Shown piece after piece: positions 1-8,960 of a stretch of DNA of 64,000 nucleotides (position 1 is the stretch's first letter; the number at the start of each line of letters is the position of its first letter). Where the stretch lies: assembly GCA_902788785.1 (NCBI GenBank), contig CADALT010000002.1:6017-70016 (forward strand), in the 5' to 3' direction. A program made the translations under genes and the position numbers. The DNA is from an uncultured Ruminococcus sp. Lineage in GTDB: Bacteria > Bacillota > Clostridia > Oscillospirales > Ruminococcaceae. The notes beneath the pieces were generated by a model. It made no database searches. It was not told the DNA's origin and was given only the letters and a program-made list of their open reading frames with translations.

Positions 1-11
1 TTATTCACTTA

Positions 12-95
12 GCAGGCTCTTTGCTAAATAACGCAAAGACACTTCTGCTGTGATACAACAGAAGTGTCTGAATAAAACTTCTTTATAGAGCCTGC
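12..95. repeat. Nested inverted repeat downstream of the AraC-type gene
   Basis: The arms GCAGGCTCT (12-20) and AGAGCCTGC (87-95) enclose a second inverted repeat, AGACACTTCTG (37-47) and CAGAAGTGTCT (59-69). The inner hairpin could end the minus-strand gene that stops at 125, but the T run after it is weak. The outer arms could instead belong to a small palindromic element cut by the window edge. Confidence 0.45.
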
Positions 96-124
96 GCTTG
101 TGTCATCCGCTTTTTTGTATGGCC

Positions 125-955
125 TTATTTTCCTGCCTTTTTGTGCAGCGACCTGAACTCCGCAGGGGAGAGCATCTCGTGCTTTTTGAAAACTGCACAG
201 AAATAGCTGCAATCGTTGTAGCCCACCTTCGAGGCTATCTCGTTGATATTCATGCGATCCTCCAGCAGAAGTATCTTCGCCTGCTGTATACGCTTTCGAG
301 CCAGATACTCAAAGGGACGCAGGTTCAGACATTCCTTGAAAAGCCTGCACAGATACTGCGGTGAAAGGTCGATGAGTTCAGCCAGCTCAACCAGAGTCAG
401 CTCGTTGGCATAATTGGTATCTATATAGTTTATTACGGGCTGCAGCTGGTTAAGCTTTGCGCTCTCACGGCTGCCGTTCTGAAGATTTGTTACCCTGTGC
501 AACTCGATGAGGAACTGGTACAGGTATCCCGAACATTCGTGTCCGCAATAGTAATAATTCGTTTTCATCAGGTAGAGCATCTTCTTGAAGATCGCCTCCA
601 GCCCTGTCAGGTCGTTGATGTGTATGACCTTTGCCTTGTCAAGCTTCAGATGCTCCAGCATTATCGGCACATCTTTGCCCGAAAAAGCTATCCAGTGGGT
701 CTCCCACACATCACCCGTGGGATAATACTCATGAGGTATGTCGGGCGGAAGATACATCGCATCTCCTGTTTTGACATTGTATTCGGTATTGTTCAGCTTG
801 AGTATGCCCTCACCTCTTGTGCAGTATATCAGCTGATAACCGGGGTATCCCTCTTCTCTTATGAAATGCCACTCTCTGTCCCTTGCGCCTGCGCCCAGTA
901 CAAACAGCGGCAGTGAGACTTCGTCACCCAGTACAGGGTAATAAAAATCCGTCAT
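125..955 (-). CDS. AraC family transcriptional regulator
   Basis: A 276-residue one-component regulator. Residues about 15-110 look like an AraC-type cupin sensor domain, and residues about 180-272 form the paired helix-turn-helix DNA-binding domain, with LVELAELIDLSPQYLCRLFK and INEIASKVGYNDCSYFCAVF as the two recognition units. In this family the cupin binds a small ligand, often a sugar, and the C-terminus binds direct repeats near a promoter. The start has GGCAGGAGAA upstream. It stands alone: the upstream side holds only a decayed remnant, so the target genes cannot be named from context. Confidence 0.93.
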   Translation of the reverse strand: MTDFYYPVLGDEVSLPLFVLGAGARDREWHFIREEGYPGYQLIYCTRGEGILKLNNTEYNVKTGDAMYLPPDIPHEYYPTGDVWETHWIAFSGKDVPIMLEHLKLDKAKVIHINDLTGLEAIFKKMLYLMKTNYYYCGHECSGYLYQFLIELHRVTNLQNGSRESAKLNQLQPVINYIDTNYANELTLVELAELIDLSPQYLCRLFKECLNLRPFEYLARKRIQQAKILLLEDRMNINEIASKVGYNDCSYFCAVFKKHEMLSPAEFRSLHKKAGK

Positions 956-1075
956 TACATTCTCCTGCCTTCCTTATTTGATCCAACTCTTTAAAATATC
1001 ACACTAACAGCATGACAAAATACCACACCTCAAAGCATGATTTATCAAGTCCGAAAAACCTCAAAGTTTTCGTCC

Positions 1076-1515
1076 TCAAAGTGTGTACGGCTTGTGTCTG
1101 CCCACGGACCGTTCACGTTCCCCAATAAACTTTTCTATCTCCTCTATTGTCCCGAAAAGCCCGTGTCACCGAGCTGATATCCATTGAGATCTGTCATATG
1201 AAAGCAAGGCTCTGCTATATTTTTCTTGCAGAGGATAAGCCTGTACTTTTCAGCTCGCCGTATATAAGATCACAGCAGGCAGATCTTCATCTGTGCATTA
1301 TCATGCCGCAGTAAATTATCCCTGACGCACCTCATGACAGGTTTCAAATTTTTTTGAAACCTCACTTCCGTCCTCAAAAAACAGATCGTTGCCGCCTGTT
1401 TTGATCCGACTGTTTTTGCATGAAGATGCCGCAACTGTTATGTTCTGCGTCGCTTCTGCACGCCTTATGGCAGTTGTTTTTGTCTCTCTTTCTCTGTACG
1501 GGAATAAAAAAGTTC
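1076..1515 (-). pseudogene. Decayed protein-coding remnant, family not recognised
   Basis: The gap between the AraC-type gene and the SipL-like gene contains minus-strand stretches that read like protein but are broken by stops and frameshifts. One reads VAASSCKNSRIKTGGNDLFF and runs on to a TGA near 1330. Others read YRLILCKKNIAEPCFHMTDL and, after a shift, IEEIEKFIGERERSVG, ending at a TGA at 1076-1078. No start codon or ribosome site is preserved, and the DNA upstream (1516-1600) is AT-rich and featureless. Reconstruction across the frameshifts is my inference. Confidence 0.4.
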
Positions 1516-1697
1516 TATATTATAATATCACAATATAAATAAATTGTCAATAGGTTATTGTTAATTCTGTAACTATTGCATAATTATAAAAAATTCATAT
1601 TTGAAGAACAAATCTTCTGCTGTAATAATCCGACAGCCAACTGAATAAAATTTTTATAGAACGCTTTACACAGCCGAACCGAACATAGGAGGAACAT

Positions 1698-3233
1698 ATG
1701 ATGAATGACGGAACAAGATTTGAGACAAGTGAGATATCCGTGGCACGGACTATCCTCGATACCAAAGCCGAGATACCCATGGAGCGTGACATCGTACTGC
1801 CCGATTATTACCCCGATGTTTTCCGTGTGCTGCGCTGTACAGCCGAGCCCACCGTGACATCACAGAGCATCAGCGGCGGCAGGCTCACCTTTGAGATCGG
1901 CATGTCGCTGAAAGTCCTCTACCTCACCGACGGCAGCAGGCGCATAAACTGCATCGAACAGCAGCTGAGTCTTTCAAAGACCCTCGAAGCGGGGGAGTGC
2001 ATATCTCCCGAGGTACATATCTCCGCCGAGTGCCAGGGCATAAGCTGTCGTGCCAGGGGCAGCAGACGGCTTGATGTCAGGGGCATGGTGAGCGCAGGCA
2101 TACGCATCGTTTCCATGCAGCCTCACACCATAATCACAGGTGGCAGCGGCTGCGGTATACAGCTGCGCAGACAGACTTTGACCTATCCCGTCAAACGCCT
2201 TTGTGCCTCAAAGCGTATCACAGTGATCCAGCAGACCGAACTTCCCGAGGGCAAACCTGCCATAAACACAGTGCTGCGCTGCGGCTGTACCCTGACACGC
2301 ACCGAGCACAGGATAGTCGCAGGCAAGCTTGCGGTCAAGGGCGAGGCTGAACTTACGGTGCTCTATGCCTGCATCGACTCAAGGGGCGAAGATGTGGTCT
2401 CCGAGCTGCGGTTTGATATGCCGTTCAGCCAGATAATAGATATGGACGGCATCGACGACAGCTTTGAGGTCGATACGGAAGTGATACCCTCGGGCTGTAC
2501 CGTCACCGCAGGCAGCGGTGAGGAAAAGACCGCAGAATGGGAACTTAGCCTGAACGTGACCTGCATCGCCGAAAGATCGGGCACGGGCGTGGCAGTCACC
2601 GATGTGTTCTCCACCGATTATCCCTGTGAAGCCGACGGCACAGCTGAGATATACTGCGGCAGGCGCATCAGGCAGGAACTTTCCGCTGCGGCTGAATGTA
2701 CCCTGAAAGCCCCCGATGGTACTGTGGGTGAGGTCTGCGGCTGTTATGCTGCTTGTACCCGTCCCACTCTGCGCTGTGAGGACGGAAAAACTCTCATTTC
2801 GGGCAGCGCAGAATTCTCCGTGCTGGGTACAGGCGGTGAGGGCGGCATCTTCCATGCAGAGGGTCAGTCCCCCTACGAAGCCGAGATAACGCTCCCCGAG
2901 GGCACGTCCGATGCATCGGTCACAGCGCAGGTGTCGGGCTGTTCCTATGTGCTTGACGATGGCGGTGCTGTCAGAGCCAAAGCAGAGATAAGCCTGACCC
3001 TCAGATACCGTGACGGCAGCAAAGTCACGGTCATCACAGGCGTTAAGCTGGATAAGTCCGCACCCCTTTGCCGTGACGGAAGATGCGCTCTCAGACTTTG
3101 CCGCTGCGGCGAGAATGAGGATATCTGGGATATAGCCAAGCGCTGCAGAACTTCCCCCGAAGCGATACTGGAGGATAACGAACTTACCGAGGAGCATATG
3201 TCCGCCAGCCGTATGCTGGTCATCAGAAATTAA
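1698..3233 (+). CDS. sipL: SipL-like spore morphogenesis protein (DUF3794/SPOCS repeats plus LysM)
   Basis: A 511-residue protein. The N-terminal and central parts carry the DUF3794 (SPOCS) pattern, including LPDYYPDVFRVLRC near residue 35 and repeated beta-rich blocks. The last 45 residues form a LysM-type domain (GENEDIWDIAKRCRTSPEAI). In Clostridioides difficile SipL binds the ATPase SpoIVA through its LysM domain to anchor the coat on the forespore. Here the next gene, 12 bases downstream, is spoIVA, which supports the assignment. Two ATGs are possible, 1698 and 1701; AGGAGG at 1687-1692 fits the second slightly better. The protein is rich in Cys. An unrelated LysM/DUF3794 coat protein is the alternative. 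Confidence 0.88.
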   Translation: MMNDGTRFETSEISVARTILDTKAEIPMERDIVLPDYYPDVFRVLRCTAEPTVTSQSISGGRLTFEIGMSLKVLYLTDGSRRINCIEQQLSLSKTLEAGECISPEVHISAECQGISCRARGSRRLDVRGMVSAGIRIVSMQPHTIITGGSGCGIQLRRQTLTYPVKRLCASKRITVIQQTELPEGKPAINTVLRCGCTLTRTEHRIVAGKLAVKGEAELTVLYACIDSRGEDVVSELRFDMPFSQIIDMDGIDDSFEVDTEVIPSGCTVTAGSGEEKTAEWELSLNVTCIAERSGTGVAVTDVFSTDYPCEADGTAEIYCGRRIRQELSAAAECTLKAPDGTVGEVCGCYAACTRPTLRCEDGKTLISGSAEFSVLGTGGEGGIFHAEGQSPYEAEITLPEGTSDASVTAQVSGCSYVLDDGGAVRAKAEISLTLRYRDGSKVTVITGVKLDKSAPLCRDGRCALRLCRCGENEDIWDIAKRCRTSPEAILEDNELTEEHMSASRMLVIRN

Positions 3234-3245
3234 GGAGGCAGCCTT

Positions 3246-4721
3246 ATGAGCAATGATATTTATTCGGATATTGCCAGAAGAACAGGGGGCGATATCTATA
3301 TAGGCGTGGTAGGTCCCGTGAGAACGGGCAAGTCCACATTCATCAAGCGTTTCATGGAAGATCTTGTCATACCCAATATCGAAAGCCCTTACCGCCGTGA
3401 AAGGGCGACCGATGAACTCCCGCAGTCGGCGGCAGGCAGGACCATCATGACCACCGAGCCTAAATTCATTCCCGAAGAAGCGGTGGATATAGCTTTGGAG
3501 GGCGGTACATCGTTCAGCGTGCGCCTTATAGACTGCGTGGGCTACATTATCCCGAGTGCTGTGGGCTATATTGAAGAAGATGCGCCCCGTATGGTCATGA
3601 CACCCTGGTTCGATACGGAGATACCATTCAACATGGCGGCAGAGGTCGGCACACGCAAGGTCATCACCGAACATTCCACCATAGGGCTCGTCATAACTAC
3701 CGACGGCACCATCACCGACCTGCCCCGTGAGGAATACGAGGAAGCGGAAGAGCGTGTGATAGCCGAACTCAAAGAGATAGATAAGCCCTTTGCCGTGCTG
3801 CTGAATACCGTTTCACCAAATTCTTCCGCCGCCAAAGCTATGGCAGAGGAACTGGCAAAGCGTTACTCCGCCGCCGTTATCCCCGTGAATTGTCAGGAAC
3901 TGGACGAGGACGACATCAGGTCCATCATGGAACAGCTGCTCTATGCTTTCCCCGTCCGTGAGATAGATATAAATATGCCTTCATGGATAAATACCCTTGC
4001 CAAGGGGCATTGGCTGAAAGAAGCCGTGTTCGCACATATCCGTGAAGCGGCAGAAAGTGTACAAAATTTAAGACAGATATCCGATTGTGCCGAAACTGTC
4101 GGCAAGTGCGAATACATGGAGCGCTGCACAGTCTCCTCCATCGACCCGGGCAGCGGCACGGCAGTCATCGAGGCACAGCTGGCAGGCGAGCTTTTCTACC
4201 GTGTCATAGGCGAGGCTACAGGGCTCGATATAAAAGATGAAAGCGACCTCATGCCCCGTATACTGGAGCTTGTGGAGACAAGGCGGCGCTTTGCGAAGTA
4301 CGCCGACGCCATCTCGCAGATGGAACAGACGGGCTACGGCATAGTCATGCCCGAGCTTTCCGAGCTCTCGCTGGAAGAACCCGTGATGATAAGGCAGGGC
4401 GGCAAATACGGCATACGCCTGAAAGCCCAGGCACCTGCCATACATCTGGTGCGCACCGAGATAAACACCGAGGTCGCCCCGATAGTCGGTTCAGAGAAGC
4501 AGTCGCAGGAACTGGTAGCCTATATGATGAGCGACCTTGAACAAGCGCCCGATAAGATCTGGGAGTCGAATATCTTCGGCAAATCCCTGCATGAACTGGT
4601 CAGCGAGGGGCTGTATACCAAGCTTTCAAAACTCCCCGACGATGCAAGGCTGCGCCTGCGGGAGACCATCGAGCGCATGATAAACGAGGGCTGCTCGGGG
4701 CTGATATGTCTGATATTGTGA
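3246..4721 (+). CDS. spoIVA: Stage IV sporulation protein A (coat morphogenetic ATPase)
   Basis: A 491-residue protein, the usual SpoIVA length. It has a TRAFAC-type P-loop near residues 23-30 (GPVRTGKS), and the conserved start NDIYSDIARRTGGDIYIGVV is intact. SpoIVA polymerises on the outer forespore membrane with ATP hydrolysis and forms the basement layer of the spore coat. The start follows TAAGGAGG that overlaps the stop of the preceding sipL-like gene, so the two are co-transcribed. The C-terminus is complete (ends CSGLICLIL). Nothing suggests decay, so the organism probably keeps, or recently kept, sporulation. Confidence 0.97.
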   Translation: MSNDIYSDIARRTGGDIYIGVVGPVRTGKSTFIKRFMEDLVIPNIESPYRRERATDELPQSAAGRTIMTTEPKFIPEEAVDIALEGGTSFSVRLIDCVGYIIPSAVGYIEEDAPRMVMTPWFDTEIPFNMAAEVGTRKVITEHSTIGLVITTDGTITDLPREEYEEAEERVIAELKEIDKPFAVLLNTVSPNSSAAKAMAEELAKRYSAAVIPVNCQELDEDDIRSIMEQLLYAFPVREIDINMPSWINTLAKGHWLKEAVFAHIREAAESVQNLRQISDCAETVGKCEYMERCTVSSIDPGSGTAVIEAQLAGELFYRVIGEATGLDIKDESDLMPRILELVETRRRFAKYADAISQMEQTGYGIVMPELSELSLEEPVMIRQGGKYGIRLKAQAPAIHLVRTEINTEVAPIVGSEKQSQELVAYMMSDLEQAPDKIWESNIFGKSLHELVSEGLYTKLSKLPDDARLRLRETIERMINEGCSGLICLIL

Positions 4722-4728
4722 TATGTAC

Positions 4729-4747
4729 GGGGCGGCATGACCGCCCC
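4729..4747. terminator. Hairpin between convergent spoIVA and the 43-residue gene
   Basis: GGGGCGG (4729-4735) and CCGCCCC (4741-4747) form a 7-base-pair stem with a 5-base loop, between the spoIVA stop and the stop of the convergent small gene. There is no strong T run on either side, so termination is plausible rather than certain. Confidence 0.5.
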
Positions 4748-4756
4748 TGTGTCATC

Positions 4757-4888
4757 TTAGCCGCATCCGCAGCCGTTGTTGCAGCCGCAGTCATTTCCGC
4801 AGCCACAGCCGCAGCCGTTGCCGCAGCAGCTGCCGATGATGAGGATGAGTATGATGATCCACCAGCTGTTGTTAAAACCAAAATTCAT
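4757..4888 (-). CDS. 43-residue membrane/Cys-Gly-rich miniprotein
   Basis: A 43-residue reading frame on the strand opposite spoIVA. ATG at 4886-4888 is preceded by AAAGGAGAG at good spacing. Residues 1-8 are polar/aromatic, 9-18 are hydrophobic (WWIIILILII), and the remaining 25 residues are almost only Gly, Cys and Asn, with ten cysteines in a CGCG pattern. The layout resembles small YjcZ-like or spore-associated miniproteins, which also join a short hydrophobic segment to a biased tail. No family is assigned. Its place between spoIVA and clpC makes a role in spore or envelope assembly possible. The cysteines could be crosslinked or bind metal; this is inference. Confidence 0.7.
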   Translation of the reverse strand: MNFGFNNSWWIIILILIIGSCCGNGCGCGCGNDCGCNNGCGCG

Positions 4889-4916
4889 AATGATCTCTCC
4901 TTTGTTGATCGTTTTT

Positions 4917-4932
4917 CTAAGGCGTTTGCCTT
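4917..4932. other. Short hairpin upstream of the miniprotein gene
   Basis: TAAGGC (4917-4922) and GCCTTA (4927-4932) form a 6-base-pair stem with loop GTTT in the divergent region between the miniprotein and the ClpC-type gene. Its function is unknown. Confidence 0.35.
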
Positions 4933-5011
4933 ATGGTACATATTATGCATCAGAGGAAAATGTGTGAATACACCGCCGCATTTCGTCGATACTCTGTAAG
5001 GAGGTGTTTTA

Positions 5012-7318
5012 ATGGGAAAGACCGATAAGGAAAACAGCCGCTATACCGAGGCGGCAGAGGAGACCCTGCGCCGCAGTGCGCTGCTTGCGGGCCAGCGTGG
5101 GCATACCTACGTGGGTACCGAGCATATACTGCTTTCGCTGACAAAGGCAGGCGCTGCCCAGGCGGTGCTTGAAAGGCACGGCATCGGCTATGACGGTGTC
5201 AGCGCCGAGATAGATGATCTCATCGGCAGGGGCACGCCTTGTGTTACGGACGACAGCGCATTCACGCTCAATGTGTGCAGAGCCTTGTCAGATGCATCGG
5301 CTGATAAGGGAATATCGGGCAGTATCGGCACCGAGCATATACTTTCTGCCCTTATGGGACTTAAAGACTGCTGTGCGCAGCGCATAGTCCGCAGACTGGG
5401 GGCAGAGCCTTCACACATCTCGGCGGATTGTTCCTGCGGTGATATGAGATCTCGTTCACAGCCAAGGCTGAAAGCCCTTTCTCGTTTCGGCAGAGAACTC
5501 ACCGAACCGTCGGTGTGCATCGGCTTTGATCCGCTGATCGGCAGGGAGGAAGAACTCCGCCGTGTCATGGAGATACTTTGCCGCCGTTCAAAGAACGACC
5601 CCTGTCTTGTGGGAGATGCAGGTGTCGGCAAGACAGCCATAGCCGAGGGTCTTGCGGTGAAGATAATGTCGGGCAGTGTTCCCCCGAAGCTGGCAGATAT
5701 GCGCATATTCTCCCTTGATATAACTCTGCTGCTGGCAGGTGCGAAATACCGTGGAGATTTCGAGGAACGCCTTAAAGTCTGCCTTGAAGAAGCCGAAAAT
5801 TCGGGGAACGTCATACTGTTCATCGACGAGGTCCACAATATAATGGGCGCAGGTGCGGCAGAGGGTGCGATAGATGCGGCAAATATCCTAAAGCCCCGCC
5901 TTGCCCGAGGCAAACTGCGCATCATAGGTGCTACGACCTTCGAGGAGTACCGCCGCACCATCGAAAGAGATGCCGCCATGGACAGACGTTTCAGCAAAGT
6001 TGTCATCAGCGAACCTGACGAGCATCAGACCCTGCGCATACTCATGGGACTCAAAGACCGCTTTGAGGAATACCACGGTATCAACGTGCCGAAAGAGACC
6101 TGCGAATATGCGGTCAAACTCAGTGGCAGATATATCCGTGACCGCCATTTCCCCGATAAAGCCATAGACCTGCTGGACGAAGCCTGTTCTGCCGCAGGGG
6201 TCGATGCCAATGACAGCCGTGCACTGGGCGAAAAAGCCTTTGAGCGCTATATCTCCGGGGAGATAGCCCGTGCAGAGTATCTCGACCTTATTTGCTCGGG
6301 CAGAAAGCGCCGCACCCTTACCTGCGATATGCTCGAACGTGCAGCGAGCCGTATCACGGGTATGAACTGTTCAGCCGCAGATGACAGCGAGCGCCTCCTG
6401 CTTTCGGGCATGGAGGAACGCTTGTCTGCCCGTGTCATAGGTCAGCATAAGGCTGTCAGCGAGGTGTGCCGTGCGGTTCGCCGCCGCAGGATGGGACTGC
6501 GTGGCGGCAAACGTCCTCTGGGCAGCTTTGTGTTCGCAGGCTGTACGGGTGTTGGCAAAACTCTCCTCGCCACTGAACTTGCCCGTGAACTCACAGGCAC
6601 CGATGACGGGCTTATCCGCCTTGACATGAGCGAGTATATGGAACCCCACAGCGTATCGAAACTCATAGGCTCGCCCCCGGGCTATGTGGGCTGTGAAGAT
6701 GGCGGCAGACTGGTGGAACTTATCCGCCGCAGCCCCTGCGGAGTGCTTTTGTTCGATGAGATAGAAAAAGCCCACCACGATATCTTCGGCATATTGCTGC
6801 AAATGCTGGAGGAGGGCGTGCTCACCGACAGCCTCGGCAGGAGCGCATCACTGAGCGAGCTCACCGTTATCCTGACCACAAATGCAGGCGCAGCGCAGCT
6901 TTCCGAGCACAGGTGCACAGGATTCAATGATAAGTCCTCACAGCGGTCGGGTGATATGGAAAAAGCCGTGCGCCGCATACTCTCGCCCGAACTCATAGGC
7001 AGAATGGACAGTATAATAGTTTTTGAAACTCTTGGCAGACAGGCGCTTTGCAAGGTCGCCGAGCTGGAGGTGCAAAAGCTCATATCCCGTGCATCACAGG
7101 CAGGCTGCGAGCTGAAAGCTTCGCCCGAATTTGCCGCCTATGCCGCCGATAAATGCCTGGCACACGAAGGCTCTGCCCGTGAGGTGCGCAGGATAGTCAC
7201 CCACGAAGCCGAGGACGCACTCTGCGATAAACTGATGGAAGGCGCATCGGGCGAACTCTGCCTCTGTATCCGTGACGGTGCGCCCCGTATAATCGAAAGT
7301 GCCGCCGCAAAGACCTAG
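5012..7318 (+). CDS. clpC: ClpC-type AAA+ unfoldase (Clp protease ATP-binding subunit)
   Basis: A 768-residue class I Clp ATPase. It has a double Clp_N domain (about 12-145), a first AAA+ module with Walker A GDAGVGKT near 201 and Walker B VILFIDEVHN near 268, and a second module with Walker A GCTGVGKT near 510 and Walker B LLFDEIEKAH near 578. The loop containing TGFN before the last sensor region matches the ClpP-docking loop of ClpC. The link between the two AAA+ modules (about 395-450) is short and lacks a recognisable UVR/M domain, so the protein is shorter than typical ClpC (810-820). It has a good ribosome site (AAGGAGGTG). It may be a specialised paralogue next to spore genes rather than the housekeeping ClpC. 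Confidence 0.9.
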   Translation: MGKTDKENSRYTEAAEETLRRSALLAGQRGHTYVGTEHILLSLTKAGAAQAVLERHGIGYDGVSAEIDDLIGRGTPCVTDDSAFTLNVCRALSDASADKGISGSIGTEHILSALMGLKDCCAQRIVRRLGAEPSHISADCSCGDMRSRSQPRLKALSRFGRELTEPSVCIGFDPLIGREEELRRVMEILCRRSKNDPCLVGDAGVGKTAIAEGLAVKIMSGSVPPKLADMRIFSLDITLLLAGAKYRGDFEERLKVCLEEAENSGNVILFIDEVHNIMGAGAAEGAIDAANILKPRLARGKLRIIGATTFEEYRRTIERDAAMDRRFSKVVISEPDEHQTLRILMGLKDRFEEYHGINVPKETCEYAVKLSGRYIRDRHFPDKAIDLLDEACSAAGVDANDSRALGEKAFERYISGEIARAEYLDLICSGRKRRTLTCDMLERAASRITGMNCSAADDSERLLLSGMEERLSARVIGQHKAVSEVCRAVRRRRMGLRGGKRPLGSFVFAGCTGVGKTLLATELARELTGTDDGLIRLDMSEYMEPHSVSKLIGSPPGYVGCEDGGRLVELIRRSPCGVLLFDEIEKAHHDIFGILLQMLEEGVLTDSLGRSASLSELTVILTTNAGAAQLSEHRCTGFNDKSSQRSGDMEKAVRRILSPELIGRMDSIIVFETLGRQALCKVAELEVQKLISRASQAGCELKASPEFAAYAADKCLAHEGSAREVRRIVTHEAEDALCDKLMEGASGELCLCIRDGAPRIIESAAAKT

Positions 7319-7449
7319 GAGATCATATATTAAACGGCATATTTCTGTACATGGGCACTCGTCGAAACAAGTATCATAGTTCCGATAAGCGCCCATGTGG
7401 AGATTTTAATGCAGGTAACTATAAATATATGAATTTCGTAAAAATTCTC

Positions 7450-7478
7450 TTGCAAAGCTAAAGAATATGTGATATAAT
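7450..7478 (+). promoter_or_regulatory. Sigma-A-type promoter of the carboxypeptidase gene
   Basis: TTGCAA (7450-7455), a 17-base spacer and TATAAT (7473-7478) lie 40 bases before the ATG at 7518. Confidence 0.8.
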
Positions 7479-7517
7479 TATAACGTGTAAATTTTTCCTG
7501 AACAGAGGTACAGATAG

Positions 7518-8948
7518 ATGATTAGAAGTCCATGGTATAAAAGAGCGATAGCAGCGCTCATGTGTGCAGTTATGGTGTTGTGCACAGGCATCTGCCCCGT
7601 GGCGGAAGCCCTTTGCTTTACCCCTGCGGTCTATGACGAACAGGGTCAGCTGAAAGAGGTAAGGCTTTATTCCAAAAGCGTGTATATGGTCAATCTCGAT
7701 ACGGGTGAAGCCATAGTCGATATAAACAGTCAGGCTGAACTTTCACCTGCCTCGCTGACAAAGCTTATGACCGCAGTGGTCTTGCTCGATGAACTGGGCG
7801 GTGATGAGTATACCTTGCGCAGCACTATGATGAGTGCAGGTACCGAGGTCTTTGATGAACTTTATGATACGGGCGCATCTACCGCTGATATACAGCCCAA
7901 TGAAAAGGTCAGCGCCTATGACCTGCTGGCGGCACTGTTGATACAGTCTGCCTGCGAAGCCTCGAATATAATCGCTGTGAACGTCGGCGGAAGCGTGCCG
8001 AGGTTCGTGGATATGATGAATGAGAAAGCGGCTGAGCTAAAACTCAAGCATACCCATTTCTCCAACGCCCACGGACTGTTCACCCAGCAGAATTTCTCCA
8101 GCGCATATGATATCGCCGAGATATGCAGGTACGCTATAAATAATTATCCCGTTTTCAAGGATATAGTCGGTATGGCGACCTATACCATGGCGCCTACCGA
8201 ACAGCATCCCGATGGCACTTATCTTATAAATACCGACTATATGATAAACGAGAACTCGAAGTATTATTACAGCTATTGCCGTGGAATAAAAACAGGTACC
8301 ACCGAAGCCGCAGGCAGATGCTTTGCAAGCTTTGCTACCTGTGATGCCACCACATACCTCACCGTTACCATGGGAGCACCCATGGAGAAACTTCCCGAGG
8401 ACGTGAAAAAAGGCGAACAGAATGAGGAGAGCGTATTTGCGGACGATGAGGTCATGTATAATTTCATCGACCATATAAACCTCTATGAGTGGGCATTCAA
8501 TATGCTTGAACAGAAGGACTTCATAAATGAGTCCAGCGAGGTCAGGGACGTTAAGGTCGGCTACGGCAGAAAGCTTGACTATGCCAACCTCAAACCCGCA
8601 GGAGGCTACAGCAGGATGTGGCCCGTGAATGTTCCTGTGGAAGATGTGGAAAAAGTCATCACCGTTAAGGATAATATCGTCGCCCCCATCGAAAAAGGCG
8701 ACGTGCTGGGTCAGATGGAACTTATCTACGAGGGCGAGACCCTTGCCAAGATAGACCTTGTCTCGACCACCGATGTTGAACGTTCGCCGTTCAAATCGAA
8801 GATGAAGGTCGTAAAAAGCTACTTCAAGTCGAAGCTTTTCAAAGTCACCGCCGTAATAGTCGCAGGCGGCATAGGCATCTACTGTGTGATCTATTTCCTG
8901 ATGATGCAGAGAAAGTATCTCAGGAGGCTCAACAGGGATAAAAAATAA
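7518..8948 (+). CDS. D-alanyl-D-alanine carboxypeptidase, peptidase S11 (DacF-like)
   Basis: A 476-residue exported penicillin-binding protein that would trim the terminal D-Ala of peptidoglycan stem peptides. It has a signal peptide at 1-33 (hydrophobic core AALMCAVMVLCTGICPVAEA), the active-site SxxK as S79-L-T-K82, and the KTG triad at 258-260 (GIKTGTT). The C-terminal S11 beta domain is followed by a membrane anchor near 440-460. The usual SxN motif reads S144-A-C146-E, so the Asn that helps acylation in this family is Cys here. The transcript starts at the promoter 40 bases upstream and continues into the metallo-hydrolase gene 12 bases downstream. Confidence 0.93.
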   Translation: MIRSPWYKRAIAALMCAVMVLCTGICPVAEALCFTPAVYDEQGQLKEVRLYSKSVYMVNLDTGEAIVDINSQAELSPASLTKLMTAVVLLDELGGDEYTLRSTMMSAGTEVFDELYDTGASTADIQPNEKVSAYDLLAALLIQSACEASNIIAVNVGGSVPRFVDMMNEKAAELKLKHTHFSNAHGLFTQQNFSSAYDIAEICRYAINNYPVFKDIVGMATYTMAPTEQHPDGTYLINTDYMINENSKYYYSYCRGIKTGTTEAAGRCFASFATCDATTYLTVTMGAPMEKLPEDVKKGEQNEESVFADDEVMYNFIDHINLYEWAFNMLEQKDFINESSEVRDVKVGYGRKLDYANLKPAGGYSRMWPVNVPVEDVEKVITVKDNIVAPIEKGDVLGQMELIYEGETLAKIDLVSTTDVERSPFKSKMKVVKSYFKSKLFKVTAVIVAGGIGIYCVIYFLMMQRKYLRRLNRDKK

Positions 8949-8960
8949 AAGGAGGCGCTC

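Noticed and set aside
2379-3674. 431-codon open frame antisense to sipL and spoIVA
   Set aside because: It mirrors two well supported genes, has no ribosome site and its composition (Cys/His/Ala-rich) is that of a shadow frame in GC-biased coding DNA.
4706-4999. Ala-rich frame on the plus strand over the miniprotein gene
   Set aside because: It is the complement of the Cys/Gly codons of the 43-residue gene, which has the better ribosome site and composition.
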